In this document: positions 44,501-53,422 of the stretch, in pieces | Layout of the letters: each line of letters begins with the position of its first letter | Numbering within the stretch: position 1 is the first letter of the stretch | NCBI GenBank assembly: GCA_014526335.1 | Contig: JACTAT010000037.1 | Span: forward strand, 13,158,139 to 13,222,138 | Reading direction: 5' to 3' | Length of the DNA: 64,000 bases | Source: Chrysaora quinquecirrha | Taxonomy: Eukaryota > Cnidaria > Scyphozoa > Semaeostomeae > Pelagiidae | Notes under the pieces: model-generated | Databases searched by the model: none | Seen by the model: only the letters and a program-made list of their open reading frames with translations | Told to the model about the DNA's origin: nothing | Made by a program: the position numbers and the translations under genes

Positions 44501-46889
44501 TATCGTGAGCAACAGTCTGGAGCTGTTTGCACTAACGACGCTTTGAACCCCAAAAACCAAGATATTAATTGGAATTGGAATTAACTTACAGTGTTGCTTT
44601 GACTGTGACATTTTATTTCAATACAAATAGACTCATTACACGAGTTACACAATTGTGTATCAGGTCTAGGCCATGCTACGTAGGTGCTTCCCTTTGCTCC
44701 GCAGCAAATACAGCACAAATTGCAAAATATACCATGCTTTTAACAGGACTCAACACATCCAGCAAAAAGACATGAAACTTGTAAAACAAACAACTAAAAG
44801 TTCTGTTTTTGAAAATGTAATTCTTACCTTTGTGACGGTGATAAAATCTGGACCAAAGAAAATTCCTTTTACACCTTGAATTCTAAACAGTTGTCTGTCA
44901 GAAAGATTGAATTTCATCAGAAAATTTTAACATGAAAAAATTTATATACATAGCACAATTTTACTTAAATGCACAATTGTAAAGGCATGGAATGGTGGTC
45001 ATATTAATATTTACAGTAGGAGCTAATCCTGTCATTCCCAACATGCATGCTCTGCTTATGTCGCAATGATGATGGTAATGATGATACGGCAGTGTTGGTG
45101 TAGTGGTTAGTGGTGGTGGGGGTGATGATGATGATGATGATAATGATAATGATAATGATGATGAGGATGATCATGATCATGATGACGATGATCAGGATGA
45201 TGAGGAGGATGATGATTATGATCATGATTATGATGAGATGACCATGATGATACTGTAATGAAAATGATGATGATGGTAATGATGATGATAATGATGACGA
45301 TGATCAGGATGATAATGATGGTAAGGCTGATTATGATGATGATGAGAATGACGATTAGTATTATTGTTATGATGATGATGATGATAATGATGATGATGAT
45401 GATGATGATTACAATGATGATCATTATGATCATGATCATGATCATGATTATCATGATCATGATGATGATCATAATGATCATCATCATTGTAATCATCATC
45501 ATGATTATCATGATTATTGTGACCATAATGATAAGGATGGCAATATTGATAACAATATGTGGAATCTGATACAGTAGTGATGACTGATGGTGATGATAAT
45601 TAGGATAACATTGATAAGATGGGTGTTCCTGGTGGTAATGCCTTTCAGTTACAGCTAAAACCCTTGGTTGAATAACATGCAATTCTGGGCCACACCTCTG
45701 GATGTACACATTTTTTTTATAAGAAAGTTTTTTTGGGCCAGTATTGAAACTTTGTTAGATATTTCATGTCTTGAGTACCAAAACTTTATTGTGACTTTCT
45801 TAGCAAACATTTTGGAATACAGTATTTCTAAGAATGCACAGTTTAAGGCACTGTATACATTGCACAAATACCACATTTTTTCAAAGAAAATAATCATTAG
45901 ACTCATTTAATAGCAAGAAGAGCGACTGAACAGAAGAGCAAAAATAACACACAGAACATTCGGAGTGAAAGTATGAAACAGAACTTTCTTAAGTTTCAAG
46001 AATCCAGTATTGAACTTTCTTAAGTTTTTAAGATGTTGAGCACTACTTTCCTATAAACCACTTTCTTATAAAAAAAATGTGTAGTGTAATTGGAACCTCT
46101 GTACAAAGGACACTTGTGGGACCAATGCATTGAGTTCAATGGATCAATGTTATTTTCTGTTGTGGAGAAGTGTTGCGTCTATTGTAGAGGTTTGTTTTAG
46201 AGAAATTGCTTGTGGGGTGGAAATATGTGTCCATTGTTTGAATTAGATTGTATTGATTGAAATATATATTACCTTGCCAAAGGTGATTTATGACCATGTG
46301 ATGATGATGGAAGGTCCACTGTACCAGACTCAAGAACTTTGCAACCAGGTAAGAACTTCAAGCTGTTAGGATTTGGTGTCTCTTGTGTTCTTATAAACAT
46401 ATTTCGTATCTGAATAAATGTACCTTGGAATAGATCAAAATTAAAAAAAATTCTAAACACCTAATTTTAAAACATAAACAAGTTGAAGTAAGCTGAAAAG
46501 GATGAGCAGAACCATCAAAAGTATAGTAGTTGGGCCAGTACCGATGGGCTCTCCATGCTCTGGTTCGAGCCTGTCTTTCGGCATTTGAAATTTTTTTCCT
46601 TTTTTGCGAAATATTTCTAAGTGTTGGGAGGTGGTGTGCTGCCCCTAGCTGCAAGTTCAACCAGGCCTTTTGATGCCACGCCACTGCATAGCATTGGCCT
46701 AAATCTCTACCTACCTGCTTGGCCTTTCTTAGCAAAGATTGCTTTCCTCAAAGAATGTTCGTGGAAGTTGAAAGTGCTGTTCATTCTGTTCATCACTGAC
46801 GGACAACATCTTGTTGGAAGCAACCTATGCGATCTTACGATCAATCTTCCAAAGCGAAACAAAATTGCGCTCCTCTGAGGTGCCGCCAT
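38548..46889 (-). CDS. NFU1: NFU1 iron-sulfur cluster scaffold, mitochondrial (complete, 9 exons)
   Basis: Exons, minus strand: 46889-46715, 46423-46273, 44894-44828, 43910-43796, 43064-42998, 42872-42833, 41726-41685, 41186-41088, 38625-38548; they sum to 834 bases, 277 codons plus TAA, all in phase. Exon 1 is an Arg/Ser-rich, acid-poor mitochondrial presequence. Exon 2 opens the Nfu N-terminal domain ([19 protein letters not shown]), exons 3-4 continue it ([31 protein letters not shown]), and exons 5-8 form the NifU-like domain ([23 protein letters not shown]). CSNCPSS in exon 8 holds the CxxC cluster ligand (residues 222-225). The role, known for the family, is delivery of 4Fe-4S clusters to lipoyl synthase and complexes I/II. 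Intron 8 (2.5 kb) is full of transposons; its donor (GAG|gtcgtt) is weak but the frame fits. Confidence 0.95.
39390..39560 (+). repeat. Degenerate GAATCTAGTGAATC-type repeat
   Basis: About ten imperfect 12-15 bp units around AATC(T/C)AGTGAATC and GGTAAATCTATTGAATC in NFU1 intron 8. ORFs at 38732-39360 beside it have no recognised domain. Confidence 0.5.
39800..39985. mobile_element. Truncated TTGCTTA-subfamily MITE
   Basis: Starts TA-CACTCTTTTTTTAATAAG and matches 6239 onward through GACTTTCGTC, CATTTTTGTACCTA and GACTTCGCGG, then stops after GGGAGACA without the second terminus. It lies in NFU1 intron 8. Confidence 0.65.
40189..40586. mobile_element. TA-flanked MITE, divergent GTTTCTTA subfamily
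   Basis: TA-CATTCATTTTTTCTGTAAGA to TTTCTTAAAAAAAATGAGTTTA. AGTTTCTTG/AGTTTCTTA words recur six or more times. A partial relative is near 31190-31335 (GAGTTTCTTGATGG; GATCATAAGTATGAT-like word). It lies in NFU1 intron 8. Confidence 0.55.
40646..41011. mobile_element. TA-flanked MITE, TTCCTTA subfamily
   Basis: TA-CACGTTTTTTTTATAAGGAA to TTCCTTATAAAAAAAACGTG-TA. Closely similar along its length to 33071-33427 (GAGTTGAGGCTGGAGTTCCT in both). It ends about 75 bp from NFU1 exon 8. Confidence 0.78.
42373..42770. mobile_element. GTTGCGTTTTC-rich MITE
   Basis: GGCTACGTCTACACGGATGT at 42373 is mirrored by CGTATCCGTGTAGACTGGGC at 42745. The interior is rich in GTTGCGTTTTCA and GAAAACG repeats in both orientations. 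It lies in NFU1 intron 6, ending about 60 bp before exon 6. Confidence 0.65.
44318..44467 (+). mobile_element. tRNA-like SINE, copy 1
   Basis: GCTGTGGCGTCGTTGCAAGC (A-box-like TGGCGTCGTTG), then CAGAAGCTCAGCAAGGTCG and a B-box-like GAGGCTCGAGCC, then a body ending GCTAGCGACTGGTGCTAAAA. The same order appears inverted at 52760-52930. It lies in NFU1 intron 3. Confidence 0.65.
45064..45570. repeat. ATG/GAT-type microsatellite, about 0.5 kb
   Basis: Almost wholly GAT/ATG/TGA trinucleotides with ATCATGATCATG interruptions, in NFU1 intron 2. Long ORFs read across it on both strands (Met/Ile-rich or His-rich) are artefacts of the repeat. Confidence 0.9.
45707..46081. mobile_element. TA-flanked MITE, CTTTCTTA subfamily
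   Basis: TA-CACATTTTTTTTATAAGAAA to TTTCTTATAAAAAAAATGTG-TA. ACTTTCTTA(A) recurs with AGTATTGAA spacers. An inverted sister copy is at 49053-49425. It lies in NFU1 intron 2. Confidence 0.78.
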
Positions 46890-46979
46890 TACGCTCTGCC
46901 TTGCCTTTTGCTTTTGCTGATATGTGATGGATCATTCCAAACGAGGCTTAACGCAGCAGCGCAGAACGCGTTTAGAGCG

Positions 46980-47006
46980 AAAAAAAAAAAAAAAAAAAAA
47001 AAAAAG
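46980..47006. repeat. Poly(A) tract upstream of NFU1
   Basis: A run of about 25 A (T on the NFU1 sense strand), 90 bp upstream of the NFU1 start codon. Possibly a promoter-proximal T-tract or the tail of an old retro-insertion; no adjacent retroelement body was seen. Confidence 0.6.
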
Positions 47007-47256
47007 GGTTGAGAAAAACGCGAGAGAAACGCGTAAGAGCGTTGCAAGTTTCAACTTTCAAATCTTGCACAGAGAATTTTCCTTTCCTGGTTTTCATGCT
47101 GATTTATCATGTGTTTGCGTTTTCTCTAACTTCTATAATTAGACTTCATAATATTTTATTCTTTCTATAAACCCAAACTTCTAAAAAAGAGATGGTGTAA
47201 TTACTCTGAAACTGAAAGTTGGCGAGCTGAGTTGGCACCAGAAGCTTGTTGTTCTC

Positions 47257-47333
47257 TAGCCTGCGTGCAGACTCAAACCTCTACGAAGGAGGTCTTACCT
47301 CCTTCGTAGAGGTTTGAGTCTGCACGCAGGCTA
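47257..47333. repeat. Perfect 77-bp hairpin (37-bp arms, 3-base loop)
   Basis: Left arm 47257-47293 begins TAGCCTGCGTGCAGACTCAA; right arm 47297-47333 is its exact complement, with loop CTT. It abuts the TA of the MITE starting at 47334 and lies about 370 bp upstream of NFU1. The perfect arms suggest recent origin or transposon termini brought together. Confidence 0.9.
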
Positions 47334-47715
47334 CACGCATTTTTTTATAAGGAAGTGCTTTATAAGGAAGGTAGTACTCGGGCTGGCAAAAACTTAAGGA
47401 ATTTCTAGTACTGGACCGGAGACTACTAAGGAATCCGACTTTTTCTTTAACTTAGTATTTCGATTAAAAAACTGAAGTTTTGAATTAACAGAGCAAGCAA
47501 TACTTATCGCCAATGGTTTTCAATCAGTATTCATTTCTACTCGTCTTCTGAAACCTTTATGACCTATATTGCCTTGACCATTGGTTGTTTTTAAGAATCA
47601 CAAAGTAAGAAGTTAAGGAATTGCTAAGGAATATTGAGTACTCAATTTTCACCATCAGTTAAGGAATTTTCAGTACTGACCCTGAGCCGAACTTCCTTAT
47701 AAAAAAAAATGCGTG
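47334..47715. mobile_element. TA-flanked MITE, CTTCCTTA subfamily
   Basis: TA-CACGCATTTTTTTATAAGGA to TTCCTTATAAAAAAAAATGCGTG-TA. TTAAGGAAT words recur internally with CAGTACTG spacers. It is joined directly to the perfect hairpin. Confidence 0.75.
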
Positions 47716-48280
47716 TAGTTGTTCTCATAAAATCTTGGTTTCTCGCAAAACAATACCAGTTAATTTTAATTGTAGACGGACCAAATTTCTCGAAAAAAGG
47801 TTGTTTCCGAAATACTAATAAGTCTTGGTTTCACAAATAACCCTACTTCTTTAATAAATTTTCTCCTTGTGCTGCAAGCTGCGGCAAGATTTCTATGATT
47901 TCTCATTTCTGTCTCGTCCATAAAATGTCTTTCATTTTCGAGAAAAATTTAATTTCACAAATCGCTATATTTACTGCTGAATATGAAAGTGAGAGCGAAT
48001 CTGTGAAAACATTTGACTATCACCAAAATAGTGAACAGGGAATGGGGAAATAGAACGGGAAATGGGGAACGCAGAAGGAAGAACGCTGAATGCGAAGGTA
48101 ATGTGGAATGGAAAATGAGGAACAAGCAACAGCGAAACATGAATGGGACTCGGTCTCGGAGACTCGGGAACAGGAACGAGGTGTAAGGAAATCTTACTAT
48201 TTGTTCCCGGGAAAGCAATAGCGGCTTGGAATTCTATTGATTCTTCTTAGAGTATAAGTATTGTAACCAAATAGGCAAAG

Positions 48281-48352
48281 GTAGGACTTGTAGGACTTGT
48301 AGGACTTGCAGGATTTGTGAGGATTGTTGTAGGAATTGCCGGATCGTGGAAT
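48281..48352. repeat. GTAGGACTT-type short tandem repeat
   Basis: About six 9-10 bp units (TTGTAGGACTTG and variants) decaying to the right. The adjacent word at 48395-48435 (TTTATCCAGGGGGGG...GCGAAGTGAG) recurs inverted at 52600-52650. Confidence 0.65.
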
Positions 48353-49052
48353 TGTAGGATGGTACTGACTGTACTGCATATACTGTAGATTTAGAGTTTA
48401 TCCAGGGGGGGTGCGAAGTGAGCTTGCGCATGCGTAGATGACCGCTTTTACTTGAAAAGCTCATGGTGGAGTGTTGATCGAAATTTCATGCCAATTTCAG
48501 AGGTAAGTGTCTTTTTAATTTAGCAATCGAAGTTTAAATAGTCGTCAGTAATTTAAAATTCAGGCTTTCTTTTATTTTCTGGTACCCTGTTTTCTGACTC
48601 AGGCAGTTGTTATAGCCATGAAATGTAGACTTGAAATCGAGTACTTTTTTGCGAGTGGATCCTAGGCCCAAAGTGGTACTTTTCAGGGAGCCTGTTTTAG
48701 ACATATTTAAGGGGCGCTACGGGAAAAAAAGGTAATATAGATAGAAGAAACGTTACTGTTCACGAGAATAAATTCGCGCCCCATAGCGCCCCAAGGATAC
48801 ATGGAGATATCGAACCGTAAAGTTTGGCCTAATTTTCACGTGAGCCGCCATTTTTTCGCTGTACTTAAGGCCCAGGCCAGGCCAGGCACTTAGCCAAGGC
48901 TTATCAAAAATGTCCCATAATCGTTTTCTCACGACAAGATCGTCGTCATTGGTTTAATTTACGGGCGAAGACATCTGTTTACAACTGAATGCCTTGATAA
49001 CTCATAAATTTCTGTTAGTTATTTGTTTGCAAGCCCAGGCTTAAAGGCTGTA

Positions 49053-49425
49053 CACGTTTTTTTATATAAGAAAGTGGTTTATAAGAAAGTAGTGCTCAGC
49101 ATCTCAAAAGTTTAAGAAAGTTCAACACTGGATTCTTGAAACTTAAGAAAGTTCTGTTTCATACTTTCATTCCTGTTCTGTGTGTTGTTTTCGCTCTTCT
49201 GTTCAGTTGCTCATCTTGCTATTAAACAAGTCTAATGATTATTTTCTTTGAAAAACGTGGTATTTGTGCAATGTATACAGTGCCTCAAACTGTGCATTCT
49301 TAGAAATACTGCATTCTAAAATTTTTGCTAAGAAAGTCACAAGAAAGTTTTGATACTGAAAACATGAAATATCTAAGAAAGTTTCAATACTGGCCCAAAA
49401 AAAACTTTCTTATAAAAAAAATGCG
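49053..49425. mobile_element. TA-flanked MITE, CTTTCTTA subfamily (inverted sister)
   Basis: TA-CACGTTTTTTTATATAAGAA to CTTATAAAAAAAATGCG-TA. The interior is the complement of 45707-46081, including the TGCATTCTTAGAAATACTG block. Confidence 0.75.
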
Positions 49426-49450
49426 TATGTGTATTGTAGGACATCCTATA

Positions 49451-50523
49451 CACTACCGTTCGAAAAGTTTGGAAACGGTCGTTTAAAAATGGCCGCCAGC
49501 AGCGGCTAAGGGCCTAATCCAAAATATTTTCATTTCTAAATTCAGAGGTCATGCGGCCATTATCTTGCTAAGTTTCGGCGGGAAAATGTTCGTCACTGCA
49601 CTCGCCATCGTTTTAAATCGAAAGGAGAAGATTATTTCGATGGTATAATAGAAAAATACACAAAAACTGAGAAGCTTTGCCTTCAAAAACCAAGGAAAAG
49701 ATTTTTAGGACTACTGATCTGAAATTATGGGAAAGAGAGGGGTTTCGTTACTCCAAGATGGAAAATATTGCAGTTATTTGAAGCCCAGTTGTTTTAGCTT
49801 TTCCGTTGTAGTAAAAGTTTTCCTGAAATATCGATTTTTACAAAGTTAATCAGGGTTAAAGTTTTCGAAACATTTTTCAGGTGAGCCATTTTTAAGAATC
49901 TTTTTCAACAACAAATGTTTTTTCGGGTATTCGACTAAAAAAGAGCAAGATCAAAACAATTCAAACACATATTGGAAATCTAGAATAAATGAGCAGTATT
50001 TTGCCAAAATTTTAGAGTCATCAGTCATTTTACAAGGGAACAGAACGATATTTGAAAAACCACACTCTTCTGTCATGTTATAAGTTCACCCACCTGAAAA
50101 ATGTTTAGAAAACTTTAACCCTGATTAACTTTGTGAAAACCGATATTTCAGGAAAACTTTTACTGCGACGGAAAAGCTAAAACAACTGGGCTTCAAATAC
50201 CTGCAAAATTTTCCATCTTGGAGTAACGAAACCCTTCTCTTTCCCATAACTTCAGATCAGTAGTCCTAAAAAATTTTCCCTTGGTTTATGAAGGCAAAGC
50301 TTCTCAGTTTTTGTGTATTTTTCTATTATACTATTGACATTATCTTCTCCCTTCAACTTAAAGTGATGGCGAGTGCAGTGACGAACATTTTCCCGCCGAA
50401 ACTTAGCAAGATAATGGCCCCATGACCTCTGACTTTTAAAATGAAAATATTTTGGATTAGGCCCTTAGCCCCTGCTGGCGGCCATTTTTAAGCGACCGTT
50501 TCCAAACTTTTCGAACGGCAGTG
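49451..50523. mobile_element. Tc1-like foldback element (long inverted arms)
   Basis: Terminus CACTACCGTTCGAAAAGTTTGG, with TA on both sides, is a Tc1-type end; the right end is its complement (GGCAGTG-TA). Arms of about 430 bp are near identical (49451-49887 and about 50088-50523) around a loop of about 200 bp. No transposase ORF is present, so it is non-autonomous. Confidence 0.8.
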
Positions 50524-51108
50524 TATATAGGTATTATACCTACAAGCAGAAAATGAGAAAATTTGAAGATAGGAAATAAACTGAAATGAAGTAGAACCTA
50601 GTTTTTTATGATAAACCATGGCAAATATTAAGAGGGAAAAATTGATTATCCTTTCAGTCTTAGAATGCAGAAACGAAACATCACTCCCAAAGGAAATACT
50701 CCTGGAAAGCCATCTAGAAACATTCAAGAAACATTCAAGAAACATTTTATTCAAGAAACATTCTTATATAGCCAAAGAGACCAGCAGGACACTTATTTCA
50801 TTCAAGAAACATTCTTATATAGCTGATGAAACCAAGAGGACACTTATTTTATTCAATAATTTGAGATCATTTTCAAAAAAACGACAACAGATTTTAGCTC
50901 AGAAGACATGTTTCAGATTCATCATCCATTTTGAGTTAAATTTACGTTTACACCATGGGATTATTTATAATAAAATTAATTGGCAAATTTATAAAAAAAC
51001 ATTACAATATTTGAAAATACAAAAGGTAACTTAAAATTTGAAAGTTTAACCTTTTGAAATTTCAAATTTTAAGTTACTGTATCTGTATACCTTTTGTATT
51101 TTCAAATA

Positions 51109-52152
51109 CACTCTTTTTTTTTATAAGAAACTAAGATTTTTGGTCAGTACTCAAAGTTTCTTAGTTTTGGGACAAATTTGGTACTGAAAGTTTCTTAGCA
51201 GTTTCTTAGAATCAAAATTTTTAAGTGCCAAAACGGGCAATTGACACTTAAATTCTACAAATAGAAGAAGCAATACAATTCACGTTTACATCAGCTGTTT
51301 TTTCTGTCAAAATAGACACTTATGGTGCAACAGAAGTTTCTTTTCTCGATACTTTATTTCTAATTCTAAAGATTCTTGAGACCTGCGAGTTTCTTACCAT
51401 TTTTGGTCGAGTACTGAAAGTTGCTTAACCAATATTGATCTCAGTACTGAGTTTCTTATAAATGGGTTTCTTATAAAAAAAAATGAATAGTCGTTGAGTT
51501 GTACAAAACTTCAAAATTGCGATGAATAGCGGAATCATTTTCGGGCATACTTAAAAGCTTTTTTCGTCTGACACTCCTCAGAGTATGAACGTCAGAAACA
51601 GACCGAAACAATAGACTAAGGCGGAATTTATACCCAGATGCGGCTCGAAATGCACCAATCAGAAAGAACGAAAAGCAACCACCCCGTGGGTCTAAACAAC
51701 AACCTAGTCTTAAGCATGATTCTGCCATAGGACAACATCTACTCGATAACCCGATTTGTGCGGAAAATTACAGCGAGGATTTTTTCAGAATCATTGGCAA
51801 AGCAAGATCTTTGTTTCACTTAGGGGTTTTGGAATCTGTCTACATCAAAACCAAAAGGCCGGTTCTGTGTAGACAGAAAGAGTTCGTTTTCTCACTTGGA
51901 CTCTTCAAATAATTCATTGGTCCTCCCGCTGTATCCGACCAGCTGATTGGTGTTTAAAACACAATGCCAATTCAGCTTTTCGTTCTTTCTGATTGGTGCA
52001 TTTCGAGCCGCATCTGGGTATAAATTCCGCCTTAGTCTATTGTTTCGGTCTGTTTCTGACGTTCATACTCTGAGGAGTGTCAGACGAAAAAAGCTTTTAA
52101 GTATGCCCGAAAATGATTCCGCTATTCATCGCAATTTTAAAAAAAAATGAGT
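51109..52152. mobile_element. TA-flanked GTTTCTTA MITE carrying a nested inverted-repeat element
   Basis: Left end TA-CACTCTTTTTTTTTTATAAG; right end AAAATGAGTG-TA at 52152. The MITE's right end is interrupted at about 51487: TTATAAAAAAAAATGA occurs there, and AAAAAAAATGAGTGTA resumes at about 52140. The AAAAAAAATGA word is therefore a duplicated target flanking the insert. The outer element lies at the end of the XPG-like exon. Confidence 0.75.
51488..52138. mobile_element. Inverted-repeat element with promoter-like outward arms
   Basis: Arms 51506-51674 and 51974-52134 are almost exact complements. The right arm and adjoining core carry CCAAT-box complements (ATTGGTCC near 51920, GATTGGTG at 51943 and 51990) followed by GTATAAATTCC (TATA-like, near 52018); the left arm mirrors this. 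Half copies are at 20376-20720 and 27190-27285. No coding potential was seen. Confidence 0.65.
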
Positions 52153-52154
52153 GT

Positions 52155-52421
52155 ATTGTCGTCTTGCTTCATCAATGGAACGCGACCATCAAAAACCAGG
52201 ATTGGTTTTGCGCCCGACTTCAGCAAGTTCTCCACTTGTCTTTCAAAATAATCAATGTGCAATGAACATGGAATATCCATTGCCAATTGATAAGGACAAC
52301 ATTGTGTACCTTTATAAAGCCAGATAAAGGCATCTACACCCACAACCTTGTTCTTAAGACTCTCCAAACTGATCTCTTCTACATATTGTTTTAAAAATCC
52401 AAGAAGACCACGAATACCCAT
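52155..52421 (-). pseudogene. XPG/EXO1-type nuclease, N-terminal exon, truncated by transposon
   Basis: From ATG at 52421 the frame reads MGIRGLLGFLKQYVEEISLE, then VVGVDAFIWLYKG and GAKPILVFDGR. This is the N-terminal nuclease domain of the XPG/FEN1/EXO1 family; the GI-GLL-FLK start and D-FIWLYKG fit EXO1 best. Asp in VGVDAF and in VFDGR are the expected metal-binding residues. After VFDGRVPLMKQDDN the frame runs into the MITE at 52152. No GT donor precedes it (a GC donor at GAA|GCAAGA is conceivable), and skipping the MITE meets an in-frame stop. No further XPG exon was found at 46.9-51.1 kb. Likely a broken or partial gene copy. Confidence 0.7.
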
Positions 52422-52754
52422 CTTAAAATCCAAAATAAACTTCAAGATGATAACTTTTGTAAAAACAATCACGATTTCTTACGTGATTGCAAAGAATTTT
52501 TAAGATATTCGCGAAAGAATTTAGGCCAACAAACCAAAGACAACCTCTCGCAAACACGGCAAAGTAAGACTGCGTACATACAGCCTCTCTCTGAGGCAAT
52601 CGTTGTGCGCATGCCCCTCCTCACTTCGCTCCCCCCCTGGAGTTTATCGATAATATTATTACAAAACGTCAAGTCAAGCTTATTTCTTCGTGTGCTTCTC
52701 GCATTAAGATATCTGGTAGAATCAGTCTTGAGAGAAACGAAGGCAAGTTTCTCA

Positions 52755-52930
52755 ACATATGGTGTTTTAGCGCCAGTCGCTAGGATCTTAGTAGTAGGTT
52801 AACTAATCGAGACCTCGACCCTGGCTGTGGTGCCACCGTGGCTGGGCTCGAACCCTGACCACACTGAGCTTCTGACACCACTAGTCAGCTGGATTACACC
52901 ACGACGCCACAGCACCTTCTGAAGGAGACC
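52755..52930 (-). mobile_element. tRNA-like SINE, copy 2
   Basis: The minus strand has GTGCTGTGGCGTCGTGGTGT (A-box-like) and CAGGGTTCGAGCCCAGCC (strong B-box), with a GTGGCACC acceptor-like end, then a body shared with 44318-44467. It lies between the XPG-like exon and the beta-helix gene. Confidence 0.72.
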
Positions 52931-53422
52931 CTCAGCGCTGTTTAGCCACCATTGTACATCAACTGAGATCTGGTGATGCTTTTTTCATCATAAAGACTTC
53001 TGAATGGGCTGTCATTATGCTAAACCAATGCCAAATGCCCTTCGCCTCTTGGGGGTTGAGTTCCAGAAATCACAGATTCCATCATTCCGATTATTACAAA
53101 TAACCGATTGCTTCGTCAAGAAAAAGAATCTTGGAGATGATTTCCATGAGGTATTTCCTTGTGTCTCTAAAGAAAGAAATCACTAATTGCCTTCTTTTCT
53201 GTCAGATTTCCAGGAAGGCGGGCTTTGCCAAAAATAGAGCCATTGGAAAACAAAACCTTGCTTGTTTCGATTTCGATATTCATTTCGTACCTATCAAGAA
53301 AAATTCAAGATGATGGTTAGTTTCCATGTTGGAGGGACAACGGGAAGGTAGAAGAAGATTAATTTCTGACGAATATATTTCATTCTTGCTTAACAAAGAC
53401 AGCAGCTGTCTATAAAACAGAC

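Noticed and set aside
45107..45709. 200-codon ORF rich in Ile, Met and His
   Set aside because: Translation of the GAT/ATG microsatellite in an NFU1 intron; ORFs exist on both strands.
50618..51034. 138-codon Lys/Ser/His-rich plus-strand ORF
   Set aside because: Built on a repeated TTCAAGAAACATTC word and low complexity; it ends in an inverted repeat next to a MITE.
53410..53418. TATA box (CTATAAAA) for the beta-helix gene
   Set aside because: It lies only about 10 bases before the start codon, too close to leave a normal transcription start and leader; probably coincidence.
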